Below, piece after piece: positions 34,810 to 42,602 of a stretch of 64,000 bases of DNA. The translations under genes were made by a program, and so were the position numbers. The first letter of the stretch is position 1. Each line of letters begins with the position of its first letter. The notes under the pieces are model-generated. The model did not search any database, was not told the DNA's origin, and saw only the letters and a program-made list of their open reading frames with translations. Location: contig NC_017098.1 of NCBI RefSeq assembly GCF_000242595.2, positions 2,561,501 through 2,625,500 on the forward strand, given 5' to 3'. This stretch comes from Spirochaeta africana DSM 8902 (GTDB lineage Bacteria > Spirochaetota > Spirochaetia > DSM-27196 > DSM-8902).

Positions 34810-36179
34810 ACCAGCACCTCATCCGCCAGCCTGCCGGCCAGCTCCCAGTCGTGGGTGGCTATCACCACCGCTGCACCGCGGTCGGCATGACGCCGGATGT
34901 CGGTGATAATCCTGTCGCGATACACCGGATCCTGCCCCTGGCTCGGCTCATCCAGCAGCAGCAGCTCCGGCTGCAGCCGCTCCGCCACCACCAGATTCAA
35001 CCGGCGCTTCTGCCCGTGACTCAGCTGAAACGGGGAATGCTGTGCATGACCGGCCAGACCTGCCCGCTGCAGCAAGGCCTGCGGTTCGGGCCCGCTGCGC
35101 CTCGAGGTTCTCAATCGACCGGAGCATGCCGCTGCCTCGGCAGCCACCCGGCCATGCACAAACAGATGTTCGGGGTTTTGCGGCACCAGCAGTCGGTGTC
35201 GCGGTCGATGCACCCGTCCGGCGACAGGCTTCAGCACCCCCGCCAGCACCAGCAGCAGGCTGGATTTACCGCTGCCGTTGCCGCCAAGTACCGCCAACAC
35301 CTGGCCCGCCGCCACCTGCAGGTGTACATCGCTCCACAACAGCGGGCCGCCCCGGTACCCGAAACTGATCCCCTCGGCCGCCAGCACAGCCGACCGGTCT
35401 GTACCGCCCCCCGACAATTCCCGCGCGGCCTCTGCAACCTGCTGTCGCAGCCCTGCCAGCCGGGTATCCGGGCATCCATCTCCAGCACTCGCAGCTGCCA
35501 GACCCGGCACCTCGTGCAAGGCCCCGTCCTGCAGGCGCAACCTGCAGGTTGCGCTGCAGACCGGCCCGTTCCAGCTATGATCCACACACAGCATGGCGGT
35601 ATCCGGCTGATCCTGCAGCATGCGTTCTACCCCGGCCCACACCATGCGTGCCTGCCATGGATCGAGCTGACTGGCGATCTCATCCAGCAGCAGTATCTTC
35701 GGCTGCTGAATCATGACGGCAGCCAGCGCCAGCAGCTGCTTCTGCCCGCCGGACAGCTGATCGATCCGCCTGTCGATCAGGCTCTGCAGTCCCCACGCCT
35801 CTGCACAGCGCTCCAGGCGCTGCTGCACCTCCTGCGGCGGCAGTGCCAGGTTGTCCAGACTGAACTGCAGCTCATCACGGGCGGTGAGGGTGCAGAACTG
35901 GCTGTCCGGATCCTGAAACACCATCCCGATGTCCAGACGGTTGGAAGCCGGCAGGTCAGTCACATCCTGGCCGCAGTACAACAGCCGCCCCTCCAGGCGG
36001 CAGCCGTCCTCACCGGACTGCAGCAGCCCGGCAATGTACAACAGCAGGCTGCTCTTGCCGCTGCCGTTGTCCCCGGAGAGAATAATCCGGTCCCCCGGCT
36101 GTAGCTTCAGCTGCAGTCCGCGGAACTGCCAGCTGCGGCTGCTGTTCCAGCGCAGCCCGGCATGCTGCAGTTCAAGCAT
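34800..36179 (-). CDS. ykoD: ECF transporter ATPase with two fused ABC domains (YkoD)
   Basis: 459 residues from the ATG at 36179, overlapping ykoE by 8 bp. Two ABC domains in tandem. First: Walker A GDNGSGKSSLL, signature LSGGQKQLL, Walker B KILLLDEIAS. Second: Walker A GGNGSGKSSLL, signature-position LSHGQKRRL and Walker B LLLLDEPSQG. Fusion of EcfA1 and EcfA2 is known for YkoD. It powers uptake of thiamine or its pyrimidine precursor. Confidence 0.92.
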   Translation of the reverse strand: MLELQHAGLRWNSSRSWQFRGLQLKLQPGDRIILSGDNGSGKSSLLLYIAGLLQSGEDGCRLEGRLLYCGQDVTDLPASNRLDIGMVFQDPDSQFCTLTARDELQFSLDNLALPPQEVQQRLERCAEAWGLQSLIDRRIDQLSGGQKQLLALAAVMIQQPKILLLDEIASQLDPWQARMVWAGVERMLQDQPDTAMLCVDHSWNGPVCSATCRLRLQDGALHEVPGLAAASAGDGCPDTRLAGLRQQVAEAARELSGGGTDRSAVLAAEGISFGYRGGPLLWSDVHLQVAAGQVLAVLGGNGSGKSSLLLVLAGVLKPVAGRVHRPRHRLLVPQNPEHLFVHGRVAAEAAACSGRLRTSRRSGPEPQALLQRAGLAGHAQHSPFQLSHGQKRRLNLVVAERLQPELLLLDEPSQGQDPVYRDRIITDIRRHADRGAAVVIATHDWELAGRLADEVLVCS

Positions 36180-36741
36180 CCTGTTCTGACTCTGCCGGCG
36201 ACTGCTGCCGGGCTGCCTGTACCATGCGGAACAGCCCATACGCAAGCCCGCCGCCAAGCACTGTTCCGCTCAGGCTGCGAATACCCCACATGGCTGCAAC
36301 ATAGCCGGGCTCAAGCGTCCAGTAGGAAAAGCGGAACCAGGTGTACACAAAGCTGAACTGGGCGGTTACCAGCCCGGCCAGCAGACTCATCACCAGCGAG
36401 CGGGAGCGATAGCGTGCAGCCAGAAACGGCACCTCGGATCCGCTGCCCTGCACCAGTCCCGTCAGCAGCATCACCAGTCCGCTGGGATTCCCGGCAAACA
36501 CCTGGGTAATAACGCTCACCATGGCGGAATAAAACGCAGCACCGGGATGGGGAAACATCAGCGCACAGAAGATCGCCCCGGAGAACCAGACCCCGAACAC
36601 AATATCCATCGCCAGCGGGCCGATGATCCCCTGCAGCAGCATCCAGACCTGCACCCAGCCCAGGTACAGCAGCCCGAACACGGCAGAGATCACGATCAGA
36701 CTCAGAATTTCACGCAGACCCCAGGTTTTTCTGGTATTCAT
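36172..36741 (-). CDS. ykoE: Thiamine-type ECF substrate-binding membrane protein (YkoE)
   Basis: 189 residues with five to six membrane segments. The motif GIIGPLAMDIVFGVWFSGAI and the GSGSEVPF element match YkoE S components for thiamine/hydroxymethylpyrimidine. Context (TPP riboswitch, YkoF, YkoD, YkoC) supports the assignment strongly. Confidence 0.9.
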   Translation of the reverse strand: MNTRKTWGLREILSLIVISAVFGLLYLGWVQVWMLLQGIIGPLAMDIVFGVWFSGAIFCALMFPHPGAAFYSAMVSVITQVFAGNPSGLVMLLTGLVQGSGSEVPFLAARYRSRSLVMSLLAGLVTAQFSFVYTWFRFSYWTLEPGYVAAMWGIRSLSGTVLGGGLAYGLFRMVQAARQQSPAESEQDA

Positions 36742-36743
36742 AC

Positions 36744-37373
36744 TTATTTCTCCTTTGATTTTCTTCGATTATGCGGTGCAGAAGCACTGGGGCTTCCCTT
36801 GGATACGGTAGCAGTCAGTACTACGTGGCGGGTGGTGTGACCGCTGCGGATAAAGGCCATGGCCAGCTGGTGGAAGACCTCGCTCAGCTCCCCGTCCAGC
36901 CGGGTGCAGAAATGCTTCGCCTGCACCTCCAGATCCGCCGCCGGATTGTCTGCCGCTTGCCGGAACAACTCGACCTCGCGCATGATCTCCTGCATATATC
37001 CGGTGTTTCCCAGCGGATACAGTGCGCACTGCGATGCCACGATGTGCCCGGTCGACTGACCCGGCAGGGTTGGCAATGCCTCGTGCTGAATATCCACCCC
37101 GTCGGGAGTACAGATCGGGTCCCCTGGCTCCCCGGGGCAGCCCCGCGACCAGGTTGCCGACAGCACCACATGCCCGCCGGCATCACAGGCAGCCGCATAG
37201 ACCTCCTGCACCGCCTGGAAGACCTTTAGACTGGGACCGGCGACATAGGTGCTCAGATCGTCGCTCTCCACTCGCAGATCATCCCGCTCCCGGAGCGGGG
37301 CAACGGCATCGAGTATTATCGGAATGAAATCACTCTCCATGGGATAGAGAGCGAACTGACAGCCTACAAGCAT
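36744..37373 (-). CDS. ykoF: Thiamine-binding protein YkoF
   Basis: 209 residues with two tandem ferredoxin-like repeats: the first starts CQFALYPMESDFIPIILDAV, the second SQCALYPLGNTGYMQEIMREV. YkoF binds thiamine and its pyrimidine part. AAGGAGG lies 5 nt before the ATG. First gene of the operon, directly behind the riboswitch terminator. Confidence 0.92.
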   Translation of the reverse strand: MLVGCQFALYPMESDFIPIILDAVAPLRERDDLRVESDDLSTYVAGPSLKVFQAVQEVYAAACDAGGHVVLSATWSRGCPGEPGDPICTPDGVDIQHEALPTLPGQSTGHIVASQCALYPLGNTGYMQEIMREVELFRQAADNPAADLEVQAKHFCTRLDGELSEVFHQLAMAFIRSGHTTRHVVLTATVSKGSPSASAPHNRRKSKEK

Positions 37374-37388
37374 ACAGCCTCCTTGCGC

Positions 37389-37418
37389 AAAAAAAGCCGC
37401 CCGGTGAGAGGCGGCTTC
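37389..37418 (-). terminator. Intrinsic terminator between the TPP aptamer and ykoF
   Basis: Stem GCCGCC/GGCGGC (extended by flanking AA/TT pairs) followed by seven U on the minus strand. Its place between aptamer and first gene indicates TPP-dependent premature termination. Confidence 0.85.
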
Positions 37419-37477
37419 CGGCAGAGATTACGGTGAGTCAGGCATTTGCCCGTTCCCCGCTGCACTGCTGCGCGCTC

Positions 37478-37566
37478 TCCCTACGCCGGTACTAACCGGA
37501 TCAGGTTCAACGGGTCAGGGGCTCGTGTGCTCCCCCCTCTCAGTCCTGCATGATAGGACTCCCCGG
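37478..37566 (-). promoter_or_regulatory. TPP riboswitch (THI element)
   Basis: All conserved parts are readable on the minus strand: GGGGAGTCC, ACTGAGAGG, GACCCGTTGAACCTGATC and GTTAGTACCGGCGTAGGGA. It binds thiamine pyrophosphate and controls ykoFEDC. Confidence 0.95.
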
Positions 37567-37618
37567 CGGCTTGATTGCTTTGTGTTGCGTGCAATCCTAA
37601 AAAAGATGAGCAAAGCTG

Positions 37619-38032
37619 TCAAGTGCGATTTGTCGTTGGCAGCACCACACCCACCAGCAGCGTCTTGAGAATTGCCAGGCTGATCAGCAGAATACGCAGC
37701 CACAGAACATCGGTTCCCCACAGGGCCGCGCTTCCCAGCATCACCCAGGCCGCCGCCAGCGCCCACAGCTTCAGCCGCAGCGAGATTCCCCTTCCCTCCC
37801 GGATATCCCGCAGCAACGGCCCCAGGCGCGGGTGCCGCTGCATCCAGGCATGCAGCCGCGGACTGCTGCGCGACAGCGCCCAGGCCGCCAGCAGCAGAAA
37901 CGGGGTTGTCGGAATCCCGCGCACCGCCACGGCAGCCAGCGCCACCATCAGACTGAGCCCGCCCAGACAGAATAAGACTGCCCGCGCTGCCGGATTCACG
38001 GGCTCCGTATCCTGTGTATCTTGATCCTGCAT
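37619..38032 (-). CDS. DUF454 small membrane protein (YbaN-like)
   Basis: 137 residues. FCLGGLSLMVALAAVAVRGIPTTPFLLLAAWALSRSSPRLHAWMQRHPRLGPLLRD is the DUF454 signature (G-x-P-T-T-P-F-x-L-L and the H-P-x-x-G element). Three or four membrane segments; function unknown. The start at 38032 is chosen because TATACT ends 6 nt before it. The ATG lies in a 14-bp inverted repeat shared with the divergent APC gene. Confidence 0.85.
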   Translation of the reverse strand: MQDQDTQDTEPVNPAARAVLFCLGGLSLMVALAAVAVRGIPTTPFLLLAAWALSRSSPRLHAWMQRHPRLGPLLRDIREGRGISLRLKLWALAAAWVMLGSAALWGTDVLWLRILLISLAILKTLLVGVVLPTTNRT

Positions 38033-38122
38033 GCACCCAGTATACTGCATCAAACAGAAAGGGGGAGCGCCCTGCCTTGCCTGGACGCTCACCCGCGCGG
38101 CAGCTACACTGGGTGCATGCAG
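38028..38122. promoter_or_regulatory. Inverted repeat carrying both divergent start codons and -10 boxes
   Basis: TGCATGCACCCAGT (from 38029) and ACTGGGTGCATGCA (from 38107) are exact reverse complements flanking an 80-bp gap. Each arm includes an ATG. Read toward each gene: TATACT (38044-38039) and TACACT (38105-38110), each 6 nt before its ATG, and no Shine-Dalgarno. Confidence 0.6.
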
Positions 38123-39601
38123 CACCAGAAACTCTCCCGCGAGCTGGGACTCGGCGGATCTATCATAATCGGACTCGGCTCGGTACTGGGTACCGGGGTA
38201 TTTGTAAGTATCGCCATCGCCGCCGGGGTTGCCGGCAGCGCTCTGTTGACCGCTGTGGTTGCCGCCGGACTGATTGCAGTCTGCAACGGCTTTTCCAGCG
38301 CCGGGCTTGCGGCGGTACACCCGGTGAGCGGCGGCAGCTATGAATACGGCCACCGCTTTCTGCTGCCGGCCGCCGGCTTTACCGCCGGCTGGATGTTCCT
38401 GCTGGCAAAGAGCGCCTCGGCAGCCACCGCCGCCCTTGGCTTTGCCGGCTACGCCTGGAGCGCGCTCACCGGATCTCCTCCTGTTCAATCCGTTGCTGTC
38501 GCCCTCGGGATCATGATTGTGCTGCTGTTTACCGGGATTGTAGCCGCCGGAGTACGTCGCACCAACCGACTCAATGCGGTGATTGTCACCATTACCGTGG
38601 GCACCCTGCTGTTCTTTATTGCGGTTGGTGTGGCGACCTGGCTGCAGGCAGAAACTGCTGTGATCGGGACCGCCGAGGCCACCGGTTCAGTTGCCGGGGC
38701 CGCCGAAGCAGCGGGCCGCGACGCCAGCCTCTCCGCTGCGCCAGCCAGCCTCTCTGCCGCGCCAGCCAACCAGAACGCGGCGCCCGCCAGCTATGCCGCC
38801 CGGCCAGCACTCCTCTCGCTGTTGCCCGCCGGCGGCATTCCGGCACTGCTGCACGCCATTGCCCTGATGTTTGTGGCCTTTACCGGCTACGGCAGGATCG
38901 CTACCCTGGGCGAAGAGGTCCGTAATCCCCGCCGCACCATCCCGCGCGCAGTACTCGCTACGCTGCTGTTGACCATGCTGCTGTATACCGGGGTGGCGCT
39001 TGCCGGCTTTGTACTGCCCGGAGCCGCTGGCACCACGGCGGCAGGTGTAGCGGCCGGGCCGGCGGAGGCACCAGTAGCAGCCGAGGCGGCAGCCGCTGCC
39101 GCTCTCACCGCACCATTAGCCCTGCGCGCCGGCGCCCTTGCCGGCAGCCCCGGGCGCATCATCCTGTCCGTCGGGGCCATAACCGCCATGGCCGGGGTAC
39201 TGCTGAATCTGATCCTGGGGCTGTCCCGTGTCGTGCTGGCCATGGGGCGCCGCGGTGACCTCCCCGCCCCCCTCGCAATCCTGGACCCCAGCGGCCGTAC
39301 CCCGGTTCGAGCCGTCTGGGCCACCGGTATTCTGATCCTGCTGCTGACCCTGGCTGGCGATGTCCGCACCACCTGGTCCTTCAGCGCCTTCAGCGTCCTG
39401 GTCTACTACGCCATCACCAACGCCGCCGCCCTGCGGATTCCCCGCGACACCGCCCTGTACCCCCGCTGGATATCCTGGTGCGGCCTGATCGGCTGCCTGC
39501 TTCCCGCCTTCTTTGTCGAACCCGCCGTCTGGCTGACCGGCCTGGCCCTGCTCTTGCTCGGCCTCGGCTGGTTCGCCGTACGCCGCCGCTCACAAGTCTG
39601 A
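38117..39601 (+). CDS. APC-family amino acid permease
   Basis: 494 residues from the ATG at 38117. LGLGGSIIIGLGSVLGTGVFV is the first-helix motif of amino acid-polyamine-organocation transporters, followed by about 12 hydrophobic segments. Two Ala/Ser/Pro-rich insertions lie in loops: about residues 195-230 (repeated SLSAAPA) and 310-330. Substrate unknown. Likely leaderless. Confidence 0.85.
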   Translation: MQHQKLSRELGLGGSIIIGLGSVLGTGVFVSIAIAAGVAGSALLTAVVAAGLIAVCNGFSSAGLAAVHPVSGGSYEYGHRFLLPAAGFTAGWMFLLAKSASAATAALGFAGYAWSALTGSPPVQSVAVALGIMIVLLFTGIVAAGVRRTNRLNAVIVTITVGTLLFFIAVGVATWLQAETAVIGTAEATGSVAGAAEAAGRDASLSAAPASLSAAPANQNAAPASYAARPALLSLLPAGGIPALLHAIALMFVAFTGYGRIATLGEEVRNPRRTIPRAVLATLLLTMLLYTGVALAGFVLPGAAGTTAAGVAAGPAEAPVAAEAAAAAALTAPLALRAGALAGSPGRIILSVGAITAMAGVLLNLILGLSRVVLAMGRRGDLPAPLAILDPSGRTPVRAVWATGILILLLTLAGDVRTTWSFSAFSVLVYYAITNAAALRIPRDTALYPRWISWCGLIGCLLPAFFVEPAVWLTGLALLLLGLGWFAVRRRSQV

Positions 39602-39661
39602 CCGCTGCGTCTACATCCCATCGCCACTCCTTCAGCCAGCTTGCCCACAATCCAATCTCCT

Positions 39662-39769
39662 CATGGGGGAGCGCCCTCCCCCTCGCTGCAAACCCGTTCC
39701 TCGGGGCTGCTGATCCTGCTCCGTCCCCTCCGCAGGGCAGCCCCGCGGGTTTTCCGCTGCCCCCTCCGA
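39662..39769. repeat. Dispersed GC-rich repeat, family 1, copy D
   Basis: Full-length copy, nearly identical to copy C. It lies in the 270-bp gap between the APC and amidotransferase genes; no gene is seen in the rest of the gap. Confidence 0.88.
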
Positions 39770-39871
39770 TTGGCCGGCACAAGAGTGCCGCACAGCCGAC
39801 ATCCCGGTAGCATACCCCGCCCGGCGCAGCGCATCCTGTACCTTTGCCCGCAAACGCTCTACTGTTGCCGT

Positions 39872-40579
39872 ATGCGTATTCACTGTCTCCAGCATGTCCC
39901 CTATGAATCCCCCGGCGCGATCCGGGACTGGGCCGCCGCGCGCGGCCACTCCCTTGGCAACAGTCTGCTGTTCCAGCCCGACTGGAACCCGCACAGCCTC
40001 CCGAGTCCCGGCGAAACAGATCTGCTGGTCATTATGGGCGGCCCCATGAGCGTACACGACCAGGCCGATTATCCCTGGCTCACAGCCGAAAAGCGATATA
40101 TCCTTGCCAGCCTGGACGCCGGTATACCGATGCTCGGGATCTGCCTGGGGGCGCAGCTGATCGCCGAGGCGCTCGGCGCCCGGGTATATCCGGCACCGGA
40201 GAAGGAGATCGGCTGGTTTCCGGTACAGGGGCTCCCGGCCGACCAGCCCGGACAAATTGCGCTGCCGCAGCACTTCGTACCGCTGCACTGGCATGGTGAA
40301 ACCTTCGATCTGCCGCCCGGCACCCGCCGGCTGGCATCATCACCGGTATGCGCGAATCAGGGCTTCAGTCTGGACGACCGGGTTATCGGGCTGCAGTTTC
40401 ACCTGGAGATGCAGCCGCAGCTGCTGGCCGGGCTTATTGAGCACAGTCAGGGCGAGCTTGTGACCGGGCCCTGGATACAGTCAGCCGAGGAGATGCGTAC
40501 CGCTGCCCCCGCCGCCTGCCAGGCGACACAGCCGGTGCTGGAGCAGGTCCTCGATCGCTTACATAGATCGGCGCAATAG
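39872..40579 (+). CDS. Class I glutamine amidotransferase domain protein
   Basis: 235 residues from the ATG at 39872; TACTGT ends 6 nt before it. GATase1 fold with nucleophile Cys in LGICLGAQ and the His-x-Glu pair in LQFHLEMQ, so the triad is complete. MGGPMSVHDQADYPWL is typical of the stand-alone GuaA-like (YfeJ-type) group, which may hydrolyse glutamine or gamma-glutamyl compounds. Partner unknown. Confidence 0.88.
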   Translation: MRIHCLQHVPYESPGAIRDWAAARGHSLGNSLLFQPDWNPHSLPSPGETDLLVIMGGPMSVHDQADYPWLTAEKRYILASLDAGIPMLGICLGAQLIAEALGARVYPAPEKEIGWFPVQGLPADQPGQIALPQHFVPLHWHGETFDLPPGTRRLASSPVCANQGFSLDDRVIGLQFHLEMQPQLLAGLIEHSQGELVTGPWIQSAEEMRTAAPAACQATQPVLEQVLDRLHRSAQ

Positions 40580-40614
40580 CTTCCCCTCAGCTGCAGCCCT
40601 GAGGATTTCCGTTT

Positions 40615-40962
40615 TCAGGACCAGAACTCCAGGCGGTTCCCCTCAGGATCGCAGATAAAGAAGGCATCGCGCCCCCAGCTCTGGCGCATCGGCCCCGGCT
40701 GCAGCCCGGTCTGCAGCAGCTGTTCGTGCAGCACGGCTGTATCCGCGACCGCCAGGCTGATAGTGATCCCCTGCCCGCCTGCCGAATTGATACTGGCCCG
40801 GCTTTGATCGGCCACGCTGAGCGCTGCCCCATCGGCCAGTCGAAACTCGACAAACCAGTCCTTGCGCATCAGCACCGGCAGCTGCAGTCCTGCCTCATAA
40901 AACGCCACCGTTTCCTGCCAGCGGCTGCAATAGAGAATGGTATTGGCTCGTCGGATCTGCAT
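40615..40962 (-). CDS. VOC-family (glyoxalase/dioxygenase-like) protein
   Basis: 115 residues from the ATG at 40962 with GGGAGG 5 nt upstream. One paired beta-alpha-beta-beta-beta module: NTILYCSRWQETVAFYEAGLQL and FFICDPEGNRLEFWS. Metal-ligand positions: Glu in LEFW is present; the N-terminal ligand is not obvious. Could be a resistance protein or isomerase; role unknown. Follows the methyltransferase gene by 17 bp. Confidence 0.82.
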   Translation of the reverse strand: MQIRRANTILYCSRWQETVAFYEAGLQLPVLMRKDWFVEFRLADGAALSVADQSRASINSAGGQGITISLAVADTAVLHEQLLQTGLQPGPMRQSWGRDAFFICDPEGNRLEFWS

Positions 40963-40979
40963 TGCACCTCCCGCTGTTT

Positions 40980-41720
40980 TCACGCGTACTTCCAGACATG
41001 CAGCATCACAAAAAAACTCTCGCGGTGTACCGGACCGTTCCGGTAATCCCCATACACCTCGACACGGGCAAACCCCGCCGAGCGGGCAGCAGCCGCGATC
41101 TCCTCTCGGCGAAAGGGATAATGGGTATGCAGATCGCGGCTGGTGATGCCGGTTTCCGTGTCGGTTACCGCGGTTGCAAAGCCGTACCCGGCCTGTCCAT
41201 CCAGAGACTGATACCGGCGGCTCATCCGCAGTCGCGGGCCTTCCAGCACCGGGAAGTGGAACCCCGGTCCGATAACGGGATTGTCGTAGTTCAAGAGCTG
41301 GATCCCCAGATAGCCCCCGGGACGCAGTACCCGGGCCGCACTTTCCATAAAATCCCGCAAGCCGGCTGCACCAGGCAGGTACGCCAGGGTATTCCCCAGG
41401 CACAGCAGGGCGTCATAGTGGCCAGATTCTTCCTGCCCAAGAAATGCCAGCATATCGACTGCCTGGTACTGCAGCGCACCGGCCCTAGTTTGGGCAGCCT
41501 GTCGGCGGGCCTCGTCGATCATGGCTTCGTTCGGGTCGATTCCGGTAACGTGGCGTCCGGAAACTGCTAACTGCCGGGTCAGTTCCCCACTGGCACAGCC
41601 TATATCCAGGATGTCGCGTGCCGCATTCTGTGCAAGACGCCTCTCTATGCAGTGCAGGCGTTCGGTGGATGATGGAAACAGGATGGCGTACTCGGCAGCG
41701 ATCTTCTGATACAGGTCCAT
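40980..41720 (-). CDS. Class I SAM-dependent methyltransferase
   Basis: 246 residues. SAM-binding motif I LDIGCASGELT, acidic strand 2 GIDPNEAMID and motif with DALLCLGNTLAYL are those of small-molecule methyltransferases. RVLRPGGYLGIQLLNYD is the usual post-motif. Substrate unknown; co-directional with the VOC gene downstream. Upstream, CATATC lies 6 nt before the ATG. Confidence 0.85.
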   Translation of the reverse strand: MDLYQKIAAEYAILFPSSTERLHCIERRLAQNAARDILDIGCASGELTRQLAVSGRHVTGIDPNEAMIDEARRQAAQTRAGALQYQAVDMLAFLGQEESGHYDALLCLGNTLAYLPGAAGLRDFMESAARVLRPGGYLGIQLLNYDNPVIGPGFHFPVLEGPRLRMSRRYQSLDGQAGYGFATAVTDTETGITSRDLHTHYPFRREEIAAAARSAGFARVEVYGDYRNGPVHRESFFVMLHVWKYA

Positions 41721-41745
41721 AGCGCAGATATGGTAACAGGTATTT

Positions 41746-41775
41746 GCCCGGTGTCATAGCACAACGACACCCGGC
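41746..41775. other. Hairpin between nrdG and the methyltransferase gene
   Basis: GCCCGGTGTC-N10-GACACCCGGC, 10-bp arms with one mismatch, no T-run. Could help end or protect a transcript; otherwise unassigned. Confidence 0.4.
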
Positions 41776-41864
41776 AGAACCGGCGCGGCTACAGCCCACC
41801 CTCCGGCTGCAACCCCGCACCAGCAGGCACCCTGCGTATCCTCCCATGTAGCGGCGACCGGCGC

Positions 41865-42602
41865 CTACACCCCGACCGTCCAGGCATCTACCCCGCGGCG
41901 GCAGGCCGCCGCGGCTGCCTGCTCCAGCACCGCAGTATCAAACGGTGTACGTGCATTCCAGGTAGGATCCAGACAGCTGCCGGGCTGGAACTGGCTGAGT
42001 CGCCAGCGATCGCCCGGCTGCAGCATGCGGGCAATCCCGGCCAGATCGCCGGGATCAACAACCCCCGGGGCACACACGGTCCGGTATTCGAGACCTCGCT
42101 CCGGCTGTGCATCGCGCCAGTTGCGCAGCACGGCAACTGATTCCCGTATGGCGGGACTCCGGCTCAGGACCGTCCCGCCGAGGCCGCGACCGGCAGCGAC
42201 CCTGCCGTAGTGCTCCGGCAGGGTTTTTATATCCATAGCAACATACTGCAGCCCCGGATGCTCTAGCACCCCTGCCAGGGCAGCCGGATACCACCCACAG
42301 GTATCCAGCTTTACCGGCAGCCCCAGGGCATGCACATCATCCAGCAATCCGCCAATGTCATGGTGCCGCAGCGGCTCGCCGCCGGTGATAACTACCCCCT
42401 GTAGCAGATGCCGACGGCGAGCCAGTCGCCGCAGCACCTCCTCACGAGCCAGAAATCCGGCCGGGGGCGAACCATGCACCAGCTGCGGGTTGTGGCAGTA
42501 GGGGCAGCGCAGCGGACAGCCCATGGTAAACACCATGGCGGCTACCTTGCCGGGGTAATCCAGCAAGGTAGTTGCCTGCAGCCCGAGCCGTTTCAGGCTC
42601 AC
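41865..42602 (-). CDS. nrdG: Anaerobic ribonucleotide reductase activating protein
   Basis: 245 residues from a GTG at 42602, overlapping the nrdD stop (GTGA). Radical SAM motif CPLRCPYC binds the 4Fe-4S cluster, and TGGEPL is the SAM-binding element. It generates the glycyl radical on NrdD. Length and features are closest to the NrdG2-type activases. Confidence 0.93.
   Translation of the reverse strand: MSLKRLGLQATTLLDYPGKVAAMVFTMGCPLRCPYCHNPQLVHGSPPAGFLAREEVLRRLARRRHLLQGVVITGGEPLRHHDIGGLLDDVHALGLPVKLDTCGWYPAALAGVLEHPGLQYVAMDIKTLPEHYGRVAAGRGLGGTVLSRSPAIRESVAVLRNWRDAQPERGLEYRTVCAPGVVDPGDLAGIARMLQPGDRWRLSQFQPGSCLDPTWNARTPFDTAVLEQAAAAACRRGVDAWTVGV

Noticed and set aside
41746-41775. Hairpin as another attC site
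   Set aside because: Arms and flanks lack the GTTRRRY/RYYYAAC ends and the shared GTACCCG arm; it lies among core genes.
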